Source: Sipunculus nudus (taxonomy: Eukaryota > Annelida > Sipuncula > Golfingiida > Sipunculidae). From it: 64,000 nt of DNA. Under the pieces are notes generated by a model. That model did not search any database. It was given only the letters and a program-made list of their open reading frames with translations, and was not told the origin of the DNA. How positions within the stretch are numbered: position 1 is the stretch's first letter; each line of letters begins with the position of its first letter. The position numbers and the translations under genes were made by a program. Positions 51,101 to 63,100 of this stretch are shown piece after piece. The DNA lies in contig CM049306.1 of NCBI GenBank assembly GCA_026874595.1, positions 17,817,019 through 17,881,018 of the forward strand, written 5' to 3'.

Positions 51101-54100
51101 CTGAGCGCCATGACCCATGGGTCCCTTGTTTTAATTTTGGTAAGGCACACAAGCCCAAAATGTTTTAAGTTAAAAGTGCAGTATAGGTGACCTGGCTTCT
51201 TTACTGATGGTCTGTCCTTTACTGATGGTCTGTCTACATGGTACTCTTTTTGATGATTTCTTCAAAATGCACAATTTTTTTAAATTCACTTAAAATCTAA
51301 AGAACAATCATCGTCAAAGCAAAAGTTAAGTAAGAGTAAAGCCCTGTTGAGGAGATGTATCCTGTACTGCACTTTTACTGTTTTTGGTACCAATGACAGG
51401 AAGAAGAAATATAAACATATTTTTAACAGTTTAGAAAATGATTTATTTTCATGTAAACACTTTTAAACAATTTAATGAGAGAAACAGTCCACGCTAAGTT
51501 AAATCTGTATGCAGGCCACTTGAAATGGACATGGCAGATAACAGTGATAATGTAATAATTAACATAACATACAAAGTAAGTACCTTAAATAGGAGACCAA
51601 TGTGCAAGAGCTGCCAATCCCTTTTTACAGTGATGCTTGCATTTGCCTCATGTTTACCCTTTCAATGTCACATCACACATCTAGGACTGACTGCTTATGT
51701 GAAAGAATAAACATTGTCACTTGCTAGGGAAGCCATGGATCAAAGCTGTGTACACAGATAAATCAAACAGGCCATTTAGTAATAAATGATTTTATACTCA
51801 AATATGGTGCTGAAAATAACACATTTTCCTCTTTAATTCCGGCTTAGGTGCAAGTTACGTTTGACCATTCTTCCTTATAAAAAATCAATGCCAATCACAC
51901 AGCTTTAAGTCTACCCTAAACTGAAATTTGCAGATTTTCATTACAGGATATCAGACAGACTGATCTTTTAGGCAAAATGTAGTTCTTTATTGGCTATTTA
52001 ATATTTCAGGATATCAGACAGCTAAGCTTTAAGGTGAACTGACAATTGTTATACATTTGCTTATTTTCATTTCAGGCTGCCAGATGGGCTGTCGTTCCTA
52101 CTGTTCTTACTCTACCTCCCCCTTGGTTTGATGCTGCTGATTTTGCGCTTCTTTATTGGTATTCACACATTCCTTGTTGCATGTCTTTTACCCAGGACCT
52201 CATGGTTACGAAAGTGAGTATTGTATTTGTTTATATAACATAAACACCACATGCATGTATACATACATGTGATTGCTGATAAGAATGTGATGTTTCAGTG
52301 ACTATAATAAGTTCTCACTTTTGTTTAATGATACTGTGGTTGCCTTTTTGTTCGCAAGGGTTTCAAATTCGCGATGTTCACGAAATATGAATCATCGCGA
52401 AAATGAAACCATCGTGAATACGATGTCGCCATCGTTGAACGCAAAGGTGAAAAGTAAAAGGCTGACATTATGAATAAAAAAAGATTGTGTATGTTCAAAT
52501 TTCCAAAATTTTTGTTAATAAGATTTTGTGTACATATTATATGATACAATTAACTAACATAAAAAGGGTTATACTCTGCGTATGTCTTTCGTAATGTGAG
52601 TTCGCGAAAATGAAACCCTCACGAAACGATGTTAACGTGAAAATCGCGAAATATTAACCCTGCGAATATGAAGCCAACCACAGTATTCTTGAATGTAAGT
52701 AACATGTCACATGAAAGAATGCTGTAGACATCTTGCCAGGACACAACCCCTGGGGTTAAAATATATTGTAAATCAAGCTTTACCCGGTATATATGTCCTT
52801 TTTTACACTGAAAGCTATGACAAATGTGACATCAGCATGACAACGTCAATTTTAGGCAGGCTTAAATGAAGTGATCTGTCAAGCATTACTTCAGCTATTT
52901 GATTATTATTTTCTTTGGATGTTTATTTCAGATTTGTGTTGAGAGTTATGTGTGGTGTGCTTGGTATACTGGTATCAGAAAAAGAAGGTAGTCAGAGAGA
53001 CAAAACAGCAAAGGTGCTAGTGGCCAACTACAGAACTTCTCTAGATCATCTGATTGTGGGGTTGGTCATACCATGCATGGTGGTAAGTTCATTGTATCAA
53101 CTGCCAGATAGGTAGATTTGCTTTCTGAAAAAAATTATATGCATGTTATTAGGCAGTGATGAAGTCAAGTCCACAACCTCCAAGTCCGAGTGCAAGTTTG
53201 AGTCCAGTCAACTCAAGTCTGAATCCTTACAGTTCAAGTCCATGTCCACCTCCTTTGAAACCAAGTCACATAAAAGCCAATACACATCTCTATTTTAAAA
53301 GGTATTTTAAATGGATATTTTAGATTATTATGTGTATTTTTAAGTTAGTTTATACATGCTCTTTACTTTAATGTTCAAGTACCTTTAGCTTACCATGCTG
53401 CACTTAAGTTTGGTAAATAAAGTCTAATTTTGTGTGCCTGATATTGATTGGTAGTTTGCACATGTATATAAATCTTTATAATATGTGACAGAGCATTTTT
53501 CTTGTAGAATTGAGATGGACTCTGAATCCTCCAGTCCTTACCTCTGAGTCTGAGTACAAGTCTGAGTCCATAACCTCCGAGTCTGGGTCCCTAAATAAGT
53601 GGACTCGAGTCCTAGTCTGGAAAACTTCTCATTGAATCTAAATTATAACATCATTTATGTAGCGTATCATGTATTGTATCAGAGAGAGATTCATATTGTA
53701 TCATAACATAATGTATCAGTACTGCTCTACATGTTATACAGTTAATCCAAACAGTTATGCAGATGGAGTAATTATTGAACTTTGACACATATTGAAGCCA
53801 TAGGTGCAGAGCTCTGAAGTTTGTACGCTCCTGAGGCAGCGGAAATCTTGCGCTTCTAAAGAAGCTACTGATTTTCCCGCTGACTGCTGTGACCGTGTAT
53901 GATGCACTTAAACACCAGGTGGTGCACATTGGCCTGGCTGCTTAAAAAAACTGCTGATGTGACTATCAGCCAAACAAATGCAAGTCAACAAACACTCGAC
54001 AGGCATCAAGCTCCGCCCAGAAACCAAGTGTGGGGTAATTTTTTGAGCCTGTGGCCTATTCAAACGGTCGCCGGGGCGATGAGCTGTCACTCAAAACGAA

Positions 54101-57100
54101 ATGAACAACATTGGCTCTGTGTACTCCTCGCTTGGCTGGTTAACCGTTTTGTCTTCCAGCACAGGGTCTCATCTGATTGGACCAAAATACAGTGCTCCCC
54201 TCTGGTGTACAAATTCAGGATACAAGGTCATAACAAACAGCGCTTACGATATAGGTATAGTGCCTATGGGTAAAGCGCTGTGTAAAGAGCGTATGAAGTT
54301 TGTGGGTAGTGTCTTTGCATTAATTAGCATTCAACATAATCACTTATATTTCCACCTCCCATGTATTTATGTGATCTAATAAGTATATATATATACAAAC
54401 AAAGATATATTGAGTAATTTTATTGCTTGTTTGCAACCTTTATAATAGCAAGTGGAAGTGAAAGTGGCTGTCCTTTATGAAATCTGGTGAGAATCTAGCA
54501 TTGAATAAATGTAGAAGGTGTAAGATGTCTAATCAGTTGGATTATGACTATGACTCATTTGTTACTTGAAATACTTTCAGCCATGTGTTTGGGATCTTCC
54601 AAAAAGACTCATCTGGTTGCTAGGTTACACAGACATGGGGGCCACCCAAGGAAGAGCAACTGTTGTACATAATGCTTCTAGATATTGTACAGGTTGGTCC
54701 AGTATTATTATTAAGTCTATTATTAAGTGTATTGGCTACATAAGCTTTCTCAGGTAACACTAATGAATTTAATTTCTCTTATCAGCTGTTTCTCATCTGT
54801 ATCTCAGGGATGTTTTCTGAATATTTTTCTTGATTTATATCTTACATGCTGTGTACAAGTAGGTAAATGTACTTCTGTGTGCTTTAACTCTATTTAAGTA
54901 TTGAATTCAGTGATTATGGTTAGAGTTATAGCCTCTCTGCTCTAGGATCAGATCCTTAGATTCTCCTTCTGGATTCTGATCCTTTAACTCTTCTTCTGGG
55001 ATCAGATCCTTTACTCCCCATCTTGGATCAGATCCTTTAACTCTTCTTCTGGGATCAGATCCTTCAACTCTCCATCTTGGATCAGATCCTTTAACTCTCT
55101 ATCTGGGATCAGATCCTTTAACTCTTCAACTAGATTCAGATCTTTTAACTCTCCAACTGGATTCAGATCCTTTTTAGCCCTCAGCCCTTAGGCTGATGGG
55201 CTATTGTCGTCACCCAAGCTGTCCGTCCGTCCGTCCGTCCGTCCGGCGTCCGTTAACTTTTACCTTGTGAGCGGGATATCTTGAAAAGGATTCACGGTCA
55301 GAATTTTATTTCCTCTGTAAAGATGTATATCGACAAAATCTCGGTCAAGTTCGAAGATGGGTGACCTTGACCTATTTTTCTACATTTTAGAGCTGATTAT
55401 AGAAAAACACTTAAATGCTTATTACTCAGGAACCATTTGGTGGATTTTCACAAAACTTACTATGATTATTGGGACTGATAATCTGTACCTGCTACACAAG
55501 TTTGGTGGCGCCACCTACAATTTCTGATTTTTAATGAATTTTTATCGGATTTTTCAACTTTTGGCTTGTGAGCGGGATATCTCTAAAGGGATTCACCATA
55601 GGAATTTTATTTTTTCGGTGAAGATGTATATTGACAAAATCTCGGTCAAGTTCAAAGATGGGTGACCTTGACCTATTTTTCTACGTTTTAGAGCTGATTA
55701 TAGAAAAAACATTTAGAAGCTTATTTCTCAGGAACCATTGGGTGGATTTTCACAATACTTACTATGATCATAGGGACTGATGGTCTGTAACTGTTGCACA
55801 AGTTTGGGGGCGCCACCTGCAATTTCTGATTTTTAATGAATTTTTCTTGGATTTTTCAATTTTGGCCTTGTGAGCAGGATATCTCTAAAAGGGTTCACAA
55901 TAGGAATTTTATTTCTTTGGTGAATATGCATATCAAAAAAATCTCAGTCAAGTTCAAAGATGGGTGACCTTGACCTGCTTTTCAAGGTCACAGAGCTTAT
56001 AATAGAATAAAACTTAGAAGCTTATTGTCAGGAAGCATTTGATGGATTGTTACGAGTCATGGTACATACCTCTCCATTTTAAATTTATAACTGAGACATG
56101 TACAGATATACATCCATGTGAGAACAGATATTTAGTACTTGTCACTGTTACCACCTCTAAACACTGTTCTTTTGGCTGAGGGCTTTTGTCAGCTTCTGCT
56201 GATATTCTAGTTACTCTTCATCTGGGATCAGATCCTTTAACTCTCCTGGGATCAGAGCCTTTAATTCTCCTTCTGGGATCAGATCCTTTAACTCTCTGTC
56301 TAGGATCAGATCCTTTTACTCTCCATCTGGGATCAGATCCTTTAACTCTCCTTCTGGGATCAGAGCCTTTAATTCTCCTTCTGGGATCATATCCTTTAAC
56401 TCTCTGTTTAGGATCAGATCCTTTTACTCTCCATCTGGGATCAGATCCTTTAACTCTCCTTCTGGGATCAGAGCCTTTAATTTTCCTTCTGTGATCAGAT
56501 CCTTTAACTCTCTGTCTAGGATCAGATCCTTTTACTCTCCATCTGGGATCAGATCCTTTAACTCTCCTTCTGGGATCAGAGCCTTTAATTTTCCTTCTGG
56601 GATCAGATCCTTTTACTCTCCATCTGAGATCAGATCCTTTAACTCTCCTTCTGGGATCAGAGCCTTTAATTCTCCTTCTGGGATCAGATCCTTTAACTCT
56701 CTGTCTAGGATCAGATCCTTTTACTCTCCATCTGGGATCAGATCCTTTAACTCTCCTTCTGGGATCAGAGCCTTTAATTCTCCTTCTGGGATCAGATCCT
56801 TTAACTCTCTGTCTAGGATCAGATCCTTTTACTCTCCATCTGAGATCAGATCCTTTAACTCACCTTCTGGGATCAGAGCCTTTAATTCTCCTTCTGGGAT
56901 CAGATCCTTTAACTCTCTGTCTAGGATCAGATCCTTTTACTCTCCATCTGGGATCAGATCCTTTAACTCTCCTTCTGGGATCAGAGCCTTTAACTCTCCT
57001 TCTGGGAGCAGAGCCTTTAACTTTCTGTCTAGGATCAGATCCTTTTACTCTCCATCTGAGATCAGATCCTTTAACTCTCCTTCTGGGATCAGAGCCTTTA

Positions 57101-60100
57101 ATTCTCCTTCTGGGATCAGATCCTTTAACTCTCTGTCTGGGATCAGATCCTTTAACTCTCCATCTGGGATCAGATAGCTTTTACTCTTTTGATACACAAG
57201 TTGTTTTAACATGTTCTTGGAGGTGTTTGAAAACTGATGACCTTTACTTTGGATCTTCAAGGTCGAATCAGCAGAACTATTGCTCATTGTTTTTGGTATT
57301 CTTGTGAATGAGACCTGCATCTTCTAGGTCAGATCAACTAAAATAGAATATTTTGTGAACACCAAAACTATTGAAGTAGTATGTATTTTTTTCTCAAATT
57401 CTAGGTAGGAGGCCCACAGGGAGGTTTTTTTTTGCAGTTGCATTCTTGTTTTAGCTGTTTTTGTCTCTGATTATCTATTCATTTTGTGATACCCCCTTTT
57501 TTCAATGATCACCTATTTTATGTATATAAATAATATATAATTAACCATCTGGTTTGTGATATCACCAACTGTTGTCTGTGACTAACCCATCTGTGCTTTT
57601 ATAATACTTACTTTGTGTATTCATTTTGTTGGATTGTTTAGGCAATATGAATATGTTGATTATTTATAACATTTTAATCCCACTGGCGACTGTTGTTTTA
57701 TGCATATACTGACTGCATGATTTATTGAAAACTTATTTACTTTCTTCTCACTGCCTCCACCCACAGAGGGACAGCTACCACTGTTGACCTTCCCAGAGGG
57801 GGCATTTACCAATGGCAAAATAGGAATGCTAAAATTTAGGTTTGTTATCATTTTTCCTACTCTGTTACATAAACTGTAGTTGCATGCATTTGAATTGTTT
57901 TCTTGAAAATATTTTCAAATAAAATTTATGTGTCAGTGTTCGACAGAACATTTGTTTTATTTTACAAAAGGTAATTTTATAGACTTTCTTAATATTGTCA
58001 TTTTTCATAATTATTTATTACCTCCGTCAAACAGCGGAGCTTACATTTTTGGCAGCGTTGGTTTGTCTGTTTGTTAGCAACATTACTCAGAAAGTTATTA
58101 ACACATTTCTGACAATGCCATATGGGGCAATGAGCTACCTGGTCGGAGGTCTGCAATCTCTGAGTGCAAATTTTTAGTTTCTAATATGTTATTCTGGCAC
58201 CTGATTCATTTCATATAGATTGATTTATATTTTTACTGTATAATGATGGAGCTGTATATGTGTTCAGCTTTTAGTATCTAATGGTTTAATTCCTTGAAAA
58301 CTTGATTCAAGCAGTACTTGATGTGTACCAACAAAAAATAATTGTTTTCCACAAATCAGAAAAAATAACATAATATTATTCTGATGTTATGTGCATTGAT
58401 ATTCCCTAATCACCAGTTTCTGTATCAGTCAATCTATATCTTTTGTTTTACAGTACTTGGCCTTTTTCATTGAATCAACCAGTTCAGCCAGTAAGTGCAG
58501 TATGCTTAACCTGTAAAGGTGAAAACACAAACTGAAACTTGGTAACGGGCACACTTTGTATCAGCAGAGTGACATCAATTTTGATTAAAAGTCAGTTCTT
58601 TCACCTCCAAGGGCTGGATTACCAAAGACTACTATCAATTGCATCACAGTAATAAGTGTGTTGTTTCCATAATGCTATTATGTAATAGGCCAAGCAGATA
58701 CTTCTATGCTTTTGTAACATTCTGTGCTGAACCAAGGGTCCAAGATACTTTCACAGTACCATAGTATACGATACAGTAATTGCTCATCAAACAATTTGCT
58801 CAAATGGATGATTGAATTTGATAAAAAGGAACCAACTGTCATCATTAGTTTGTAATCATTAAACCATAATGATAAGTTTTATATAGAGTAATTAATTTAT
58901 AATACAACAGTAGTTAACTTATAGACAATCACAGTATGAGAATGTTTTCATCTTAACATAATAAGTTTTATGAAGAGATTGCTTGCTACGTAATATAGCA
59001 ATACTTTTGTAGTTACAACAGATGTTGAAAATGTACAAACAGTTGATGGGCCAGTTTAACATTTATGAGTAGGTTTAAACATGTCATTTAATAATTAATT
59101 CAGCAATCTGAATACAGTGTGAAATTAATTTGAAAGTTTGCGTAAAATATGAAAAGGTGGAATTATGTTTAATTTGTAATATTTCTTTATTTTCAGGTGC
59201 TTATCACCATTAAAAGACCTCCAATTTCTTGTATTTCACCGGTAAGTATGAATAAAATCTTCCTATGAACTGTGTAGCATATCCCTTAATAGTTTATATC
59301 TGAATTTGTCCACTTGTTCTGTATCCATATATGAGAGAGCTGTTCTCTGTAATCTCTGAACTGACTGTTACATACTTATGTATTCCTTAATATATATTAA
59401 TATCAGTAGTATTAGAGTTTGTTCTCCAGATTTTTACAAGAAGCAAGACGTTTCTGCTTTCTTCACCAAGGCTTGATTAATAGTAATTATATCACAATTT
59501 ACCCATGTTCTTGTATCTTCCTTTTGAACATTTCAATTTTTATTTTGCTTAATAGGAAGTTGTTTCCCATATCTAAGTTTATAAAATATTAAAGAAATGG
59601 TAAGGTTTAAAATACAAGAAAAAAATACCTTTACTGTTAATGTTTGAAATACATGAGGGAGATAATTTATGTGCAAACTTATATATGTGATATATTTTAT
59701 TGGATTAACTGGATAATGTCAGCATTATTTGATCCTATGAGGGCCTTGCTTTATGTCTCATCATCTTTATAATTCAAGCTGGAGCACCCAGCTTTGTTTG
59801 TTTATGTTGTAGTCTGTACTCGGTGGTCGTTGGTGGAGTGACATCTTATGGACATTCCTCACTTTCTACACATGTTATCATATTAGGTAAGTGTAAAAAT
59901 TTCAGTGTTGTGGTTGAGTCCAATGTATCACATTTTGAGTGTAAGTCTTGAGTCTAAGCAAGTCATGGAGGCAAAGTCCATCCACTTTGAGTCTGAGTCT
60001 TTTAAAGCAGAGTCCTGTAAAAAATGTCAAAAAGCATATTAGTGTAGGTTTCAACTGTCCAGTAAATTTGCATGTGTTAGTGTCAGCAGTGTTTCAGTCT

Positions 60101-63100
60101 GAACATCAGAATATACCTAACTATCTACTTGACTAGAGCGCAACATAGTCTAGTTTCTTGAGTCCTGATCCCTGAGCCTAATTCCAAGTCTAGGACCTCT
60201 GAGTCCAAGTCCCTGAAATGATTATTATAACTCATATTTTCGTCTTTCTGAACTATTTTCTTTTGGCGCCGGTGTTCGTAGCTCATGATGTGTTAATGCG
60301 CTCGGTTTTCGTAAAAATCTATATTCATCTTTAAATAAACACTTAGAGTGGGTCTAAGTTTTATTACGTAAACATAATTGTGAGCTGTTTCTGTATTGAT
60401 GAGAATTTTTCTGTTAAAGCTCTGTTAAAGTTTATACGCCAGAGTAAGCCAACCGAAAATTTTCCCTTATTGGGCCTATTATCGCCCAAACCCCCCTCGT
60501 TCCCGTGTATCTAGGTCACACTTCTGTTTCCTGTAATCACTTTTTTCTTCTGGCGTCCGCCATGATGGACGTGTAATCAGGCTCTGCGCAATTCGTCCAA
60601 TGTTTTGGTTCGTACAGTCGGGTTTGCCAACTGAATTGTAAGTAGTGATTCTTTTTCCCTTCCCACCATGGAGACCCCTCTTCTAGTGCTACTTGTGGTT
60701 AATTAATCCCCACTTGGGATTCTCACCCCACTTGTTTCACCTGACGTTAACACAATGACATTTGCCGGGGCCCTGCAGATCCCTGCTACTTTTGTCAGAC
60801 ATGACCGTCTGACAAATGGGCCATGTTCCCTGCATGGTCCCATTCCCCGGTTGTGGGGGTTCCCTGTACAGGGGGTCTTTATCTGGTCCCGTTGTTCCCA
60901 CACGGAAGTCCTCCCCTGTTCACTCGGCTTCACATTTGGACCCCAGTTCGCTTATTCCAATTTGAGTAAACTCTCAAGTTTTTGCTCTTCACTGATGTCG
61001 GCTCTAGACAATTCGTCTAGACCCGTGTCTGGTTGCCTCACCACCCCGGTTCTCTCACCTAGACCGCTGCCCTTCCCGCCAGCTTTGCCAGCTTCCTTCC
61101 TTGTTTGCGGAGCCGGCTGTTGCTGTCACGTTGGATTCCTTGGGGCTTCATAGAGCTGAGGTAGGTACTTCCAGCCCTCCTGCTTCCACTTTATTTCAGC
61201 CGCCCTCGCTTCCTGTGATTCCAGCTGCTCCGTAGGGCTGTTCTACAATCCCTGGCCGGCCGTCCACATCTTTGTTTCAGACTCCGGCTGCTGTGCCGCC
61301 TGCGGGCCGGTTCCTGTGGCTTCTCGGCTCGATCCTGCTCCTGGCCGACCACAGCTTCTTTTTTTTCCAGCCTCCGGTCATTCTGGTGCCACGGGATTCA
61401 TAGGATCCCGCTTCAAGGGGTTCTCAGGCATTGCCTTCAGCTTCTGCTGCCGATCCCGCCCTGGCTACAGACCAGTGGTTGGTGATCACGCTCCAGCGCC
61501 AGGATGGGTGTGCGCGCAATCCTGCGCTGCTGGACCTCGTTGCTACCTCCACACAGGAGACGCAACTAGACGGTCCTAAGTTCTGTCGGCTCCTGCCTCG
61601 GACTTCCTCGGCGTCGACGTCCTGTTTCTTATTGATTCCGGCCGCCTTCAATCACCTTCCTCCACACCACCGATGTTTATGGAATTCACCGTTAATAGGG
61701 TTGAACTTTAAGGGTAACACCACGCCGCCGTCTCCAGGTCGATCTTGACCGCTACCTGGGCAAGGGTCTAATAAGGCGTGGTCCCCCGGCACCCTCTGGA
61801 CCTTCCGAGGGTACCGGGCGTCATGTTTTGATCATTTGATCCCTTTTCCGGATCATCCAGCCATTCCTAAGGCGCTCATGCATCTAGAGTCCGGGCTGCA
61901 ATAACCATTCGCGGATGAGAATACCTTCAGTTCTTCATCCCCCCCGATCACTGACCGTCCCCTGTCGGATTTAAAGGGGCTCGACCGTCCGGCCGCAGGG
62001 ATGGTGTATGATTACACTAGCCTCCTCCCCTTCTTAACGGATCCGACCACACTAAATGTTTTCTGGTAAGCGTCTGCTCTTTTCTTGCTTTACGTTACTC
62101 TCTTAAAGCTCCTCATTCTAAAGGGGGGGGGGGGGGGGGCGCAAGAAGTTGTTTATTTCAATGAATATCACCATTTCAAACAAAGAAATTAGCCCTATCA
62201 CCATTAGTGCATGGCTAAAAGCTACCATTATCTCAGCATATGAATCAGCTTCTCTATCAACCTTAGACCAGCTTCACGTCAAAGCTCATGACATCAGGGC
62301 CCTTTTTACATCATTGGGCCATTTATCGGGGATATCCCAAACCAACTGGTCAAGAAGGCTATTGGAAGTTGCCTTCTACATTCACCCGCTTTTATCTCAA
62401 GGATGTCAATTTACAAACTTGGGGCCTTTATTCCTTGGGCCCTGTGATTACGGGGGGTGAGGTCCTACAATTCTCCAGTCCATCCTCGCCTCCTGCATCT
62501 GTTCCAGCAACGACGTCTTCGGCTGCTCCATCACTGCTGTGATGTTCTCCTCATTCCGTAGTTCCAGGTAGGTATCCCCTTCCCAAGGTTTATCTGTTAT
62601 ATTCTCATTAATACAGAAACAGCTCACAATTATGTTTACGTAATAAAACCCCCCCATTCCCTCCCTGTGAATGGTGGTTTTGTTAGTAAACTGTTGTGAG
62701 CTTTTCTGTATTACAAACAACGCGCCCTCCCAGTCCACTTCATTCCGCCATCGAAAAAAGTGCTTACAGGAAACGGAAGTGTGACCTAGATACACAGGAA
62801 CGAGGTGGGTTTGGGCGATAATAGGCCCAATAAGGGAAAATTTTCGGTTGGCTTACTCTGGCGTATAAACTTTAACAGAGAAAATTCTCATTAATACAGA
62901 AAAGCTCACAACAGTTTACTAACAAAACCACCATTCACAGGGAGGGAATGGGGGGGATTTATGTGATAGCATTCAGATGTAAAATTTTGTCCCACAAAAA
63001 GAATATATTTGTGTGCTTTCACTATTTTCTTGCTTTGTGACCATTTGGTGAGAATAAACATGGCTGCCATCGACGCCCATCGCCAGAGATCGTGATTCTT

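Larger units (their letters stand above)
60358..62955 (+). mobile_element. DIRS-type retrotransposon, internally deleted, in AUP1 intron 8 (2.6 kb)
   Basis: The left end (60358-60545) and right end (62745-62955) are inverted repeats: GTTTATACGCCAGAGTAAGC and GCCCAAACCCNCCTCGTTCC occur in both. An internal complementary region (62601-62712) joins the complement of the outermost left end (60358-60406) to the complement of the outermost right end (62890-62955). This arrangement is specific to DIRS-like elements, which circularise before integration. A broken tyrosine recombinase tail lies just left of it. DIRS elements usually also carry gag, reverse transcriptase/RNase H and often a methyltransferase in 5-6 kb; I see no reverse transcriptase, so the copy is deleted and non-autonomous. 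It is more GC-rich than its surroundings. Confidence 0.88.

Noticed and set aside
51525-51575. ATG with a GTAAGT donor as first exon of AUP1
   Set aside because: It ends in phase 0, whereas exon 2 at 52076 needs two bases before it; the other frames have stops. The exon at 45111 fits both phase and family sequence.
56491-57177. 228-codon open frame (and 102 codons at 56186-56494)
   Set aside because: It is the 27-bp minisatellite read in frame; no codon bias, start context or splice sites, and the period is a multiple of three.
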